In this document: positions 11,547-22,800 of the stretch, piece after piece
Layout of the letters: each line of letters begins with the position of its first letter
Position numbering within the stretch: position 1 is the stretch's first letter
Source: Ischnura elegans
Lineage: Eukaryota; Arthropoda; Insecta; Odonata; Coenagrionidae
Length of the DNA: 64,000 nucleotides
Direction: 5' to 3'
NCBI RefSeq assembly: GCF_921293095.1
Contig: NC_060248.1
Location: 135,854,972 to 135,918,971 of the forward strand
Notes under the pieces: model-generated
Database searches by the model: none
What the model saw: the letters and a program-made list of their open reading frames with translations, nothing else
Told to the model about the DNA's origin: nothing
Position numbers and translations under genes: made by a program

Positions 11547-13243
11547 AAAAGTTTCAGAAGGATGGAGAAGTAGGTGCGTTGTACGCCAAAGTTAAGTTAC
11601 TATCGTGCGGAAAAAGAGGACAAGCCATGTCTAAAATTAAGGCTAAAGATGGGAGGATGCTAACCGAGCGAGAAGAGGTACAGAGTAGATGGAATACGCG
11701 GAGGATCGGTATGACGGATGAAACAGGCCGGAGAGATTGAGTTTAGAGGAGGGAAGTGCAGTGGAGGAGGATTATCTTGGGCCGTGGATATTATATTCGG
11801 AAATAGATAGAGCACTTCGTGATATGAAGGCTAGGAAAGCAGTAGGCGTGGACAATATCCCGTGTGAGCTTCTGAAGAATCTAGGGAAGGAAGGTAAGAA
11901 AAGGTTTTTCGAACTAGTGCGCAGGATCTATGAGGAGGGATGTTGGCCGGTGGATTTCGTGAAGACGGTTTCAATTTCGCTTTCGAAAAAGAAGAAAGCT
12001 GTGGAATGCGGATATTATAGAACAATCAGCCTAATATCGCATGCGGCGAAAGTGGTACTGAGGATATTGAACAGACGATTGGAGGCGAGGGCAAAGGAGT
12101 ATTTGGGCGAAGATCAGTTTGGTTTCAGAAAAGGGAAGTCAACTCGTGATGCAATAGCAATAATGAGGTCCCTCGTGGAGAGGAACCTAGAATATGACCA
12201 GGACGTATATGCGTGTTTCGTGGATTTTGAGAAAGCGTTTCATAGGGTGAACTGGGTAAAGTTAATGGATATTCTCAAGAGAATAGGTGGAGATTGGAGG
12301 GATAGACGACTGATTCGTAATCTTTATATGGCCCAGAGTGCACAAGCGAGGGTAGCGGACGGAGAATCTGGGTGGGCAAGCAATGGCCGAGGTGCGAGGC
12401 AAGGCTGTCCTTAATCGCCGCTGCTTTTTAACGTATACGCGGAGGGGATGGTAAAAAAAGCGTGGGATGAGTTGGAAGCTGGAGTGAAAGTGGGAGGAAT
12501 GATGTTGAAATCGGTAGGTAAGGTTTGCGAATGATCAGGCGCTGATTAGCCAGTCAGTGAGGGCACTACATGCTCTAGTGGATACGTTATACGAGAGTTG
12601 CGAGGAGTATGAGATGAGGATTAATCACAAGAAGACTAAGGTTATGCGGTTTTGTAAAGTATCATGAGCGTGGAATGTGAGACTCAATATAAAAGTAGGT
12701 GGGGAAAAACTTGAACAGGTAGAGCAGTTTATTTATTTGGGCAGCACATTAGAGGAAAACGGACACAATAGCAAGGACATCAGAAAGGGAATTGCACCAG
12801 CAAAGGAGGCGTTCATGAACAGGAAGGAGCTTCTGAGGGGGTCATTATGTAAGAGTTTAAAGAAAATGTTAGTGAAGAGTTTGATTTGGAGTGTAGCTCT
12901 CTACGGTGCGGAAACGTGGTCACTGAGGAAAGAAGACGAGAGAAGATTGGAGGCATTCGAGATGTGGGTATGGTGAAGAATGCAGGGGGTAAAATGGACG
13001 GAGAGGAAAAGGAACGACGAAGTGCTGGACATAGTGGGTGAGGGGAGGCAGCTTATAGATGACATACGGAGGAGAAAGAAGGTATGGATGGAGATAGTGC
13101 TTAGCGGGGAGGGGATGTTGAAAATGGTGTTAGAAGGTAGAATGCTAGGGAAACGAGGGAGGGGAAGGAAAAGAATAGGATTTTTAGATAGATTGAAAGG
13201 GATTAGGCCTTACAATAAATTAAATAAGGCAGTGCTGGAATGA
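11543..13243 (+). pseudogene. RTE-2 reverse transcriptase, catalytic box altered
   Basis: Segments 11543-11740, 11737-12414, a gap to about 12660, then 12677-12976 and 12980-13243. Motifs are KAVGVDNIPCELLKNLG, DQFGFRKGKSTRDAI, FVDFEKAFHRVNW and GARQGCP followed by a stop at 12412-12414. At 12524-12535 the FADD box reads FAND, so the first Asp of the pair is Asn. The C-terminal part has YLGSTLEENGHNSKDI, SVALYGAETWS and EAFEMWVW, then a TGA at 12974-12976. Polymerase activity is lost twice over, by stops and by the active-site change. Confidence 0.9.
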
Positions 13244-13325
13244 AAGGGAGGCTTCCGGATCACTTCTTGAACACTCCATGGAAACCTACCTTAATCGGTA
13301 GAATACTATAATAATAATAATAATT

Positions 13326-15347
13326 GACAACACTGCACTCCCGCCCTTATGGAGATTAACATGAGAAACGAATCTCCATAAGAACTCATACTGTCAACTG
13401 AATGTGGAACCCTGTATAGCAGAGTACCCTGCTAGCAGGTAGCGCTTGGCTCAAATAAGGATTATTGACACCCTATCAAACGAAGGAAACTTTCCGACCG
13501 TAGGCAATTTTAATAGGTGATTATTTAGAAATGTTTCCCTGAATTCTGCGCCTCATGCATGCATTGGTAATCTAAGACGGTGTAAATCTACTTGAATTAT
13601 TACGGAGGCTTCCCATCTACTTGTATAGAAACTAGGTTCCTGTGACGTCACGTGGAGTAACATCGAATGGGCGCCAATTTGGCCTATTTCAAATGCAGTT
13701 AAAACTGACCAATGCCATTCGTCAAAACTGGGATTTCTAAAATCAAATAATTTGTATATTATAAATACACTGATCTTGGGTAACGAATCGCAATAAATGC
13801 CTTTCGTTTTCTTTGATGAAGGAAACTACCCTATTGTTTCGGTAAAAACAGGTACCGAGAATCACAGGAAAACAACGCGAATCCTTCATCATTGCTTATT
13901 ATAGACATCAAATCGAATTAGCTGTGCACCTACTAAATAATTCCATTAAAGTACATTCCGCACAAGCCGCCAAAAATGATGCGATTGGACTTCAGCTTCG
14001 TATGATTGATTGTATACATTTGGAAATTTAATATTTTGGTGTTTTTCGGTAACATCTTGAAAATATGTAATTGGTGAAAAAACACAGATTGTCTTGTATT
14101 TCGAAATCTCTTTCCGAATAAAATACTTCGGGAAAATTTCTGAACGAGTTCCATGCGCAGATTCATTATTTACCCACATGGAGACTCCATCTTTAACTAT
14201 GGGGAAAGATAAATTTTAACATCATCCTCTCAAAGTCACAAGTCAGATCACAGCTTCAAATACGTGTAGCTGAATCTAGTTCAACGCCCAGAGAGCCTGA
14301 GAAGACACATTTCATATTCCTACATTTTTCCTTCGAATGTAATTATTTTTGTTATTTTAGCAGCAGACTGTTGATTCCAAGTTATACCCAATGGGTAAAG
14401 TAAAGGACCTTAGGAACACTCAAGCGTTGCATACGTAAATCAAACTAGCAATAAAGCCTAGCTCTAGAAGTAATTTGCCAACACACTAATTGTAAGAAAC
14501 CAGCATTAAAAATTTAAAATGACACTATAAAACCATTTTCAACGCCAAAATTAAAGTAACGGTAGCGCAGAAAGAGAATTTTTTTTAGGAAAGCAAGCAT
14601 TATGGATAAAATGCGAATCATACAAATGAAAAAAATAAAAGTAGCGAGGTACGAATCAGCAGCAAATCATCGGATGATCAATTATTCATACGTATTTCAT
14701 ATAGATATACTCCACGTCTTACAACTTCGAGACACGCGAAGCAGGGGACTTGGATAGAGTAAGTAAGGAAAGACTTTCACTGGGGGAAACTGTAGCACAA
14801 TAAGGCACAGATTCCTTTATTAAATACCTCGCCATGCATTTCATTACCAGAAAATCCTTGTGTTCTTTTAGAAGTATTTGTCTTTGTTGAAGGACTAAGA
14901 CACTCTTCTCTTGCCTTAAAGCTTGGTTAATCACTGAATTTTACAAGTGTAAACTTCTCAACACCGAACACACACGATGATAATTGAATGGTATTCATTG
15001 ACGGATTCTCAAACAAGTATACACTGGGAGAAAACTGGTAAATAACCCAGATTAAGCACACTTTTAAAATGTAAACATGTCACATATAAGATCCCCATGG
15101 ATACTTATTTCCAAACACGAATTTCAACGGAAAACCAACGCCAAGGGCTACAGAATGCGGGGAATTCCGCGAATTATCGGATTAAAAAGATCGTAAAATA
15201 TATTTCAGGGAATTAGTTATGAGAAAGGGGTGTTATGGTCCAATCCAACCCAACTTCCTGGCTAATCCAATCGACTCACATATTTTTTAACTCAATTCGA
15301 TACCCTTTCGATGCGTTATCAAAACTCGATTCTCAGGGCAGTAGTCT
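13326..15347. other. Gene-free stretch with one short perfect hairpin
   Basis: No coding family was recognised. 13346-13357 (CTTATGGAGATT) and 13371-13382 are perfect 12-bp inverted repeats with a 13-base loop just after RTE-2. The rest is AT-rich with scattered short ORFs on both strands. Confidence 0.4.
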
Positions 15348-16221
15348 AAGGGCCGTATTCTTAGTCGACCCTGTAGGGTCAACCGACCCTGGATACGTCA
15401 TCAGCCCCTACATAAACCGATCTCGCCCTGCATACGCCAAATCAAGCCCTACATATGGCCGTTTTTGGAATCTACGTTACAATGGATATTAAGGGAGACG
15501 ACCTCACACAAGCCATTTTAAAATGTACAGTAGCACAGCGGAAATGTAATAATACTACCACTTTATAACCACCAAGTTAAATAAATTATAAAATTGACTG
15601 AACTAATAAGAACAATATAGCGGTACACATCACCTTGTTTCTACGAATATATAATAATATTTTTCACGTTTGGCACTTGGTATACTTTTGGGAAACTACT
15701 ACTTTATTTACTTATAACCATAGAAAACGTATTTTCATGCCTCTATTTGCCACATAATAAACTTAACTACGGAAGGTGAAAGCGAATGACGAACCTTGAT
15801 GTTGCAACGTAAGTTTCCACGCCAATGCTTATATTTGGTCCGTATTTATTACTATCTTGTATGGACCGCTTTTGAAGTAATTTAAAGACAATTAGATTCT
15901 ACTTTTGGCTCAATATGAGAGTATTTGTAAAGATAATTAAGGTACCGCCACGACCTGGCGGACGACACCGATTGTTTATTTACCTTGAGCCGTTACCCTA
16001 ACAATACGCCCGAAAATTATCGGACGTCTTTTCAGTTTCATAGTTAGTCCCATTACGCCACCAGAGTGGAAAATTGGCGCTGCGCCATCAACTACGTCAT
16101 TTCAGAGAACTTGACGACGGAATTACCCCCACCACTTATGTAGCGTCGACTGAGAAACGCATGTAGGGGCCTTTTGTTATGTAGGGACGGATATGTAGGG
16201 TCGACTAAGAATACGGCCCTT
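15348..16221. mobile_element. 874-bp non-autonomous DNA element with 25-bp terminal inverted repeats
   Basis: The left end begins AAGGGCCGTATTCTTAGTCG and continues through ACCCT (25 bp, 15348-15372). The right end is its exact reverse complement. Both ends continue with related subterminal sequence rich in CCCTACATA-like blocks. The interior has no transposase-like ORF, so it is a MITE-like derivative. The flanks do not show a convincing target duplication, so I cannot assign a superfamily. Confidence 0.8.
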
Positions 16222-16630
16222 TATCTAAAACCGTTACCGCTTCTTTTCTCAGCAAGTAGTTTGTAGTTTTACTTTCCCTGACGGCGATATCAAGTACTTC
16301 GTCTGTACCATCAGATCACCAGCACCAGGTCAGTTACAAAATGATCCCAATTAATAGATAACAAAAGAGGACGGAAATGAAGAATAGTACAAATGTGAGA
16401 AGAAATTATGTAATCATCTGAAGAGGCAAGGAAGTGATACTAAAATAGGTTGGTGTTCATAGAATAAATATTTTTACTGATGAATAACTACAAGGCTATT
16501 TAATAGATGAATGTTTTGGAAATTAATGCCCTCCTAGTGATTATGTCCATCAAAATGGGCTTTAAGGAATTCAAACTTCTCATTGCGTATATTAGTCCTT
16601 TATCATGGACAAAGACTACAAAATTCACCA
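16222..16630. other. Spacer, nothing recognised
   Basis: AT-rich, with no conserved coding or repeat signal apparent. Confidence 0.35.
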
Positions 16631-16631
16631 A

Positions 16632-16990
16632 ATCTACATCTAATTACTACCCCGCAAACCGCATAAAGAGGATTGTGGCAGGGGGTGTTAGGACACCAGC
16701 CGTCTACATATAAAAAGCAAATGCTCAAACAAGATTGCGACTAGCATTTATTTAATTGTCCTTAATTGTTCGGCGGGAGACGAATTCCCTATCTATATCC
16801 CGTTCGGCTAAATATCTCTCTTAATTTATCGCTTCCGTCGGATCTGGAAATATATATAGTGGGGATATAAGCTAAGATGACGTTCTCCGTGTCACTCCTA
16901 AAGATACCTATTATCGATTGTTCAAGCTCTCGCACGTTTATCTCTGGATTGCTTTTGTGACCTGCAGTTCCAAGCAAATCCATCTGTCTC
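16632..16990 (-). mobile_element. LINE 3' end, family A
   Basis: On the minus strand this ends with a TAGATGTAGAT-type tail preceded by TTTGCGGGGTAGTAAT and by a CTAACACCCCCTGCCACA block. These are the same ordered elements as in the family B tails elsewhere in the window. It is homologous to 24243-24510: both share ACGGCTGGTrycCTAACACC and, upstream, a short peptide-like stretch with an IIGIFRSD or LIADIFHSG core. This is probably the C-terminus and 3' UTR of a CR1/L2-group LINE. Confidence 0.6.
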
Positions 16991-18281
16991 CTGGGTGACT
17001 TGTTTTTTCAGCTAGTTTCAGAGAGCAAAAATCACTTGATTATATAGCAAATTGAGTCCTGGCACAGTGTTTAGGGATTGTGAGTATGGGTGGGGCTTAG
17101 GGCTCATTTAGGGAATCTGTATTCAGGTTTTATTGGAGGTTCGTAGTCCCAGAGATTTTTAATAAAGGATTATTTGTTGCAGCAAAGGATTTTTCAAAGT
17201 TGTTTTCTATCTTTCAAAGGAGTTTTCCAAGTTTTTAAAGTGTAATTTTCAGTGATGATAAAATTGGAGTTGATGAAAGATATTTTCGAATGTTCTTGTT
17301 ACTTACAAACCAAGGAGCGCCGATGATTCGCCTGATAACTTTACTTGGAGGTGAATAAGGATGGGAAGTATAAGATACAAAAGATTGGCTTGCGAGAGTG
17401 GAGAGCTGCGTAAAACCGAGCTGATGATTGTGATGACCATTTAACTATTATCATGATGGTGATCAATCAGTTCATGACATCAAAACCATGGAAATGTTAT
17501 GGACGAAATCGATGGAACTATTTCCAGGACGGCTAATAAAGCTAAGTATTTGATAGCGCGACCAAAAATATCTCGATTAATATGTCATTGAAGTTTGAAG
17601 TGAGGAGGAGTGGATTGGCGAATATCTCGAATGGAACTACAATCGCACCAGCAAAATCTTGAATCAGAGAGCACCTCAAATTAAGGCATCATATTTTTTG
17701 AAGTCGGGAAAAGTTTATCCTGCTGGAGATGAGTTACATGGATGCTGAAAAACAGTAATACAATAATGAGAATGCCATTTATGTCCATGTAAATAAAAAG
17801 TGGATGCGGAAAAAGCCATGCTGAGTACTGTAGGGTCATCGACAAATTCCTTAAACATCAGGTCTTCGAGAAATATACGACACGATTTCGTAGCGATTAT
17901 TCCCCTCAGCAACTGTCGACCAAATTTATCAGCGAAACCCTCCCCTACGCATTACAATAATTTTCAAATTGAATGTTCCGCTCAACTGCGCTTTGTCGAT
18001 CACCTTCACTTTCACGGCGACCGACGAAAACTTTCTCACGGGTTTTAATTTTCCGGCGCTAAACTTTGAAGAGGGCAAGCGCTTTCCTCTGCTGCCTCTC
18101 ACCATTCACTTTCGTTTTCCTCTCCGAGTGTTGGGGGGAGGGGGGAGTCAGGAAGACGCAGGGGGGAAGAGGGCGGTCGTCCAAGAGACGAAATACTTTC
18201 GGATGGCTATCCAAGATCTCTAATTGTGAACGAGTGCCGTCGAGTACCTATTAGCTCCAATCACTCTTCCTATACAAAGGG
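16991..18281. other. Gene-free stretch, GC-rich near 17.9-18.2 kb
   Basis: No family was recognised. 17890-18230 is more GC-rich, with a G-run near 18133-18170; the overlapping ORFs there have low-complexity translations. Confidence 0.35.
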
Positions 18282-18515
18282 AAGTATGGATGGAGCGAGT
18301 TCTTAGCGGGGAGGGGATATTGAAAACAGTGTTATAGAGGGCTGAATGTTGGATAAACGAGGGAGAGGAAGGAAGAGACTAGGATTTTTTAGATCGATGA
18401 AAAGGAATAGGCCTTATTGAGAATTGAAAAGGGAAATCCATGAAGGGATGGCAGAATGCTTCTCAAGAGCTCCACGGAAACCTACGATAATCGGTAGAAA
18501 GCTTAAATAATAATC
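18282..18515 (+). mobile_element. RTE-2 3' terminal fragment
   Basis: This aligns by eye with 13080-13320 of RTE-2: shared GTATGGATGGAG, TTAGCGGGGAGGGGAT, GGAAACCTACs.TAATCGGTAGAA and an AATAATAATC tail. It is 5'-truncated, with an internal indel and stops. Confidence 0.85.
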
Positions 18516-19190
18516 ATTGTGTCATCATATAAATACGTGCCGTAATATAAGTCATAAATTTTCAAGAAATAATAAGTCTAAACATGGAGGGAACGACACG
18601 AAACTTTTGCTTTTTTTCCACGAATGCCGTGAACTAAGCTGACGTATTATCCGCAATGAACCGTTCAGTCACGAGAGAAAAGAGAGCAATGCGGTGGAGC
18701 GGGCGAACAGTCTCCTTTGCAACCACACATCGCGAAGCCACTCCGACTCGTGAATTCCACCCCAAGTGTCATTTTCCTTCCCGGCACTTCGCGTGCGCCG
18801 CGCCACCACGAAATATACTAAGCCATTCAGAAAACTGCCAAGACTGCAAAATGAAGGCAGGACTGCATACAATCATGCGATCAAAAATGAAACAAAAATT
18901 CCATCCGAAACAAATTCATTCATTTCCTTAAAAATGGTTATCAAAAATTCAACATCTCCTAAAAATCCATTTTCGTCAAAATCTTCATTTAAAGTTTTCA
19001 TCATGGGATTCAAAAAATGTGCTGACATGCGGAAAATCTCCAAGGCGGGGTCCGATGATATGCAGGGCATTAAAAGGGAAAAGCATTAAAGGAAAATGAG
19101 TTGTTAACAGATAAAATCCAAGTCGAAGTTTTTAAGTAAACGCGAGGAAAATTAAATGCTATCTAGTCTTTCATGAACTCATTATAGCAT
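18516..19190. other. Spacer, nothing recognised
   Basis: Short overlapping ORFs on both strands do not resemble known families; no repeat structure is seen. Confidence 0.35.
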
Positions 19191-19234
19191 TCATCATCAT
19201 CTTCGCAAGTCAACAATCCTAAGATTGATCTCTG

Positions 19235-19352
19235 CATTTCTTCACGGTTTTCTTCCGTGTTAGCTTGTTTGTGGACGACAGTTTCGCTGGCTATCCTGCC
19301 AGCGTCTTCAGGTCGAAGGCACATTTAAACTGTTGTCTATAAACAAGCTGAC
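19235..19352 (-). mobile_element. Short PLE-derived foldback nested in RTE tail
   Basis: About 118 bp interrupts the RTE tail. Its arms, AGCTTGTTTGTGGACGACAG (19262-19281) and the diverged reverse complement at about 19328-19350, are inverted; the left arm continues into a hammerhead-like core. No coding sequence is present. The arrangement is a small version of the inverted-end PLE copies at 38.7-41.0 and 60.1 kb. Confidence 0.65.
19274..19314 (-). ncRNA. Hammerhead-like ribozyme motif (PLE end)
   Basis: On the minus strand: helix I 5' GAC, CUGAAGA, one extra C, helix II GCUGGC/GCCAGC with an AGGAUA loop, GAAA, then ACUGU as a minimal self-complementary helix III, C17 (GUC), and helix I 3' GUC pairing with GAC. 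The core matches the hammerhead consensus CUGANGA..GAAA..NUH except for the extra pyrimidine before helix II. Minimal hammerheads of this kind are known from Penelope-like elements. Activity is not shown. Confidence 0.65.
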
Positions 19353-19484
19353 GCGGCTTTCCACTCAGCTAATCTTTTCACACCTACCTATTTCTTCTCT
19401 TTCACATCCTTCTTTACTTGTTCCATATATTTTTTTCGAGGTTTTCCTTTTCAGTTCTTGCCTTCCTTCTTTTGTTTAAGAAAG

Positions 19485-20200
19485 ATTTATTTACGCAGTT
19501 GATGATGGCGTAACTGCCGGAACCGGTGCTAGGTAAGTTTTAAATAAATTGTGTAAGTAACGGAGTGTTTTTCATTGCTAATATGTAGCCATATCCACCA
19601 CATGCAAGGTTCAAGTTTCCATTTAATTGAAATGAATGAATTCCAGAAATGTTAAATGGATATGTTTTTCAATTGCAGAAGGAATCATCAAGTAAAAACA
19701 ACAAAAATTCCATTTCAAAGTGCACAGAAAGGCATTCATAGTCACAACAGGAAACCTTAAGCTGAGGCTCTTCGAAAGAATAAATATTACGTTGCACACA
19801 CTTTGCGGCCGCAGATTACAACTTGAGAAATCCCGAGCTCAAATAATTCAGACTCCAATCAAAGACAACAACGGAAAATAATTAATTAAACGAAATCCAC
19901 GTGGACAATCCATTCTCTCGCGTCGGAATGGGAAGCGTGTTTAAATCTTGCGTTACCTCAGTGATGCTTGCTTCCTTTCTCCCCTTTCCTTGAAGTTTGT
20001 CCTCGTCTAGGCGGTGATCGCAATCGGCTACAAATCAGCCCAGCTCGTGACATCCACACGACTCTTTTGAAATCTCTCACACGCAATGAGAACCAGAACG
20101 GGCCCTTGGAGTACATACCTATCTATGCATTTTACCTTGGAAAGGCGAGCAATAGAGGTAAGCAATCAACAAAGTGATAAGTGTAAATGATATTCAAGCT
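19485..20200. other. Spacer, nothing recognised
   Basis: No conserved coding signal. A 69-codon ORF at 19968-20177 matches no family I know. Confidence 0.35.
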
Positions 20201-20323
20201 CATGATAAAAACACAAATGGTAATTTCCAAACTATATAATTAAACACTTAACGACGTTCGCTACGTCGGTCCTTAAAGGTTAAATTATATAGTGTGGAAA
20301 TGACCATTTGTGTTTTTACCATG
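20201..20323. repeat. Foldback repeat, about 44-bp arms
   Basis: 20201-20245 (CATGATAAAAACACAAATGG onward) is inverted at 20279-20323 with a few mismatches. The loop is short and contains ACGACGTTCGCTACGTCGG, itself partly palindromic. It is probably a small MITE or a foldback end; no target duplication was found. Confidence 0.75.
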
Positions 20324-20835
20324 GATATAAAAAATATTCCACAAAAACAAGCCTGAAACGATTTCATACGTGATATTCAAGCGTTTGCTTTCGTGGGCGG
20401 AGTTGTGAGTGCTTTCCTAATTATTATCTCAGGTAATCTCACATGGGTGAGTAAGAAACAACGCCAATCCCGCAGTTCCGTCATTCATACATTCTTCGGT
20501 GTTCGCACAGTAATTCTTTAATGTCGGGAATTAGCAAATGCGGCATAAATTAGGTAACATGATCATTGTTCCAGGTTAAAAATTCAAGAGCAATTTTCTA
20601 CCCATTTCATCCATGCAAGCAAGAAACATTTGGCGAAAAAAGTTTTGGTCATTCCTAGGAGCTGCGATAATACAGAAACGAGCCGTGCACAATTATTCCC
20701 ATGACTCATGGTGTCATCTTCCATGGAAACGCTGTAAGTTATGAAAGGAGTAATTACCAAATATTAATTGCAAAAAAGAATATTGGATTATGGTGCCATG
20801 AAACACTACAGTATGGTTTAGTGGGTGGAAAGAAA
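20324..20835. other. Spacer, nothing recognised
   Basis: AT-rich, no coding family or repeat recognised. Confidence 0.35.
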
Positions 20836-21255
20836 TTGCATTGGGAATGCGGAACGATAGGGCAGAACTTTGCATGAGAAACAAGTTATTCATCACAAAA
20901 ACATGGTCCAATCATCAAAATGGGCGACGGTACACATGGAAGAGTCCACGGGATACGGGGAGATATATAGATAGACTACATCATGGTGAGGCAGATGTTT
21001 AGGTATAGTGTGAAAAACTCGCGCAGCTTCCCAGCGGCGGATGCGGATTCAGACCACAACGTAGTGCTTACGAAATGAAACCTAAAATTCTAATGGCTTA
21101 TGGAAAGTTGAAAGGGAAGGAAATGGAACCTAGAAGCTCTTATGGGGAATATGAAGGAGGAATGCCAGATAGTAAAGGAGCATATTATCCGGTATATTGA
21201 AGATACACAGCCTGTAAGGGAAGGGTTGGACAATATTAAAACCGTAATAATTTAT
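20836..21255 (+). mobile_element. RTE-2 internal fragment (endonuclease end and linker)
   Basis: This matches RTE-2 10913-11335 closely: shared ACAAGTTATTCATCACAA, GGTACACATGGAAgAGTCCA, AACTCGCGCAGCTTCCC and GCGGATTCAGACCACAAC (the SDH codons). It is truncated at both ends, with stops and small deletions. It ends abruptly at 21255, without the RTE 3' tail, so it is not a simple 5'-truncated insertion. Confidence 0.9.
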
Positions 21256-21585
21256 CTAATTACCATACGAATCAGCTCCATTAAATGACAACATTTTCGA
21301 ACCACCACCAACGCCGTAAAACACAATGAAAACAATGGATGCATCCCGGTCGATTGAGAAACATAAATGATAAGTGAGGCAATAAAAGTCGATGCCATGG
21401 CAACACTTTGATCAGCGCCAGGTGAATTAAGACGCACCTTAGCTCGGGAAACTCGACTCTTGATTCCTGTGATGACCAAATAACACGATTAAGCAAGTTA
21501 AAAAAGAATCAATTAACGCTAATTGAAACAGACAATGAAGGAGGGTGTATGCGTCCAATTCTCAATTCCTAAGAACGCAACTTTT
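21256..21585. other. Spacer, nothing recognised
   Basis: Overlapping minus-strand ORFs here do not resemble known proteins. Confidence 0.3.
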
Positions 21586-21593
21586 GTAAGCAT

Positions 21594-21884
21594 CAGTGGC
21601 GCAGCGAGGGGGGTTTTGCGGGATAACCTCCCCCCCCCCAAAGCTCAGAGAATTTTTTAAGTTAAATCTATTTTACTTAATTGGATTAATATTGTTTATA
21701 GAATAGTGTGAGGATAAACAAAATATCCCTCAGAAGGCCGTAAAACTCAACATTTTTAACCATTTATCTTAAATTTTTTTCTGGCGGAGGGCCTCCGCAC
21801 CTACCGCTTCCCCAGGTGGGTATTCCACACTCCCAGACACCCCAGTATTAGTTGAAACCCCACCTAGCCTTAGCTGCGCCCCTG
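21594..21884. mobile_element. hAT-type MITE with 8-bp target duplication
   Basis: The 291-bp element begins CAGTGGCGCAGC and ends GCTGCGCCCCTG. It is flanked by identical 8-bp direct repeats GTAAGCAT at 21586-21593 and 21885-21892. The 8-bp duplication and CAG..CTG ends fit the hAT superfamily. The interior is non-coding, with a run of C near 21631-21640. A related, more degenerate copy lies at 32538-32798. Confidence 0.9.
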
Positions 21885-21892
21885 GTAAGCAT

Positions 21893-22800
21893 CATGGAAG
21901 ACGATTCTCTCCGCCGGTGGGTCCGTCCCTGCCAAGCGGCGGTGGTCGATGTCTTGCGTAGCCGAGGTCGTCTCGCGGAGCGGCGGAGATTGGGAGTGAG
22001 TCATGGATGCGATGGAACCGAGAAAGGCGACGAGCGAAGGCATTGCAGGAGAAGTGGAGGAGAATGTTGGTGAGGCGTGCGTGTGGACGCCGTGGCACGT
22101 GGGAGAGGAGAAAAAAGAGAGCTTCGGACAAAGAAATACGGGTATAAACAAGTTTTCCTCTTTTTTTATTTTGGGAGGGTAGTGGGAAGTAGTTGGGTTG
22201 GGGGGGAGGCGTTTAAAATCAAGAGGGGGAGCTGTGTTCGACTGCAGAACATTTTTTTTTTTTCGCGCGAGCGCGTCGGAGTTGAGTTTGTGCGAAAAGG
22301 AAAAGAAGGCGGATATGCAAAGAGAAAGAAAGAAAAGACTTTTTTTAGCGACCATTCGCCCCTTCCACTTACCATTCTCCCCTCTTCCGTCGCAAGAAAA
22401 GTGTTTACGTACAAACCGAGTTCCTATTTTTCGCGAGCCTTTTTTCTTCCGCACACGCCGTGTATCTTACTCGCCTTTTCCGCATCATTCATTAGAAAAT
22501 CAAAGAAGCGCTCTCACGGCGCTGACGACAATCCGTAGCGTGCGTGTTTGCGTGCGTGCGTGCGAAGGACCTTTTTCCATTGGCCCTCCTCCCTTGCGCG
22601 CGAAATGTCGATCGCAAATGCGTCTCCTTTTACTTGAGGATGTGTTCTTTTCATTCTCGCCCCCTTCTACGCCTCATGTCTTCAGCTTCGTTGAGGTTAT
22701 TTCGTTGAAACTTCAGACGATGAGATTTACTTTTACAGAGGGGATGCAGTTTCCATAGCTGAGCGATCTCTTTAGTTTGCGGGAAGTGGAATCAGCATAG
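21893..22800. other. CpG-rich block with long overlapping ORFs, unidentified
   Basis: 21893-22640 is the most GC- and CpG-rich segment of its area, with purine and pyrimidine tracts and a GCGTGCGTGCGTGCG run near 22551. ORFs of 194 codons (minus, 21870-22454), 153 codons (22077-22538) and 186 codons (22198-22758) overlap in different frames; all have low-complexity, serine-, lysine- or proline-rich translations. Mutual overlap argues against coding. A host promoter or 5' exon is possible but unsupported. Confidence 0.35.

Larger units (their letters stand above)
10016..13325 (+). mobile_element. RTE-2: near full-length BovB-like RTE, inactivated
   Basis: A GC-rich 5' UTR (about 10016-10390) ends in a short CAG repeat next to an ATG. 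The endonuclease, linker, RT and C-terminal region follow, then a short 3' UTR with the GGAAACCTAC..AATCGGTAGAAT block and an ATA repeat tail at 13305-13325. The length of about 3.3 kb fits a complete RTE. It is a different subfamily from RTE-1: the proteins align along their length but clearly differ, and the base composition is more G-rich. Partial copies of the same subfamily lie at 18282-18515, 20836-21255 and perhaps 35790-35840. Confidence 0.9.
19191..19484 (-). mobile_element. RTE-1 3' terminal fragment interrupted by a PLE piece
   Basis: The reverse complement matches the last 150 bp of RTE-1, including ATATATGGAACAAGTAAAG, GTGTGAAAAGATTAVCTGA and AATCCTAGGATTGTTGA. The 3' end carries a GATGATGATG tail at 19191-19203. 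The match is split between about 19235 and 19352 by unrelated sequence with a hammerhead-like motif and inverted arms, so the PLE-derived piece came later. Confidence 0.8.

Noticed and set aside
21631..21640. C-run as a regulatory tract
   Set aside because: Lies inside a hAT MITE and has a counterpart in the second copy; part of the element.
21870..22758. Three long overlapping ORFs (194, 153 and 186 codons)
   Set aside because: They overlap in different frames and strands in a CpG-rich, low-complexity block; the length is explained by few stop codons in GC-rich sequence. The minus-strand ORF also runs into the hAT MITE.
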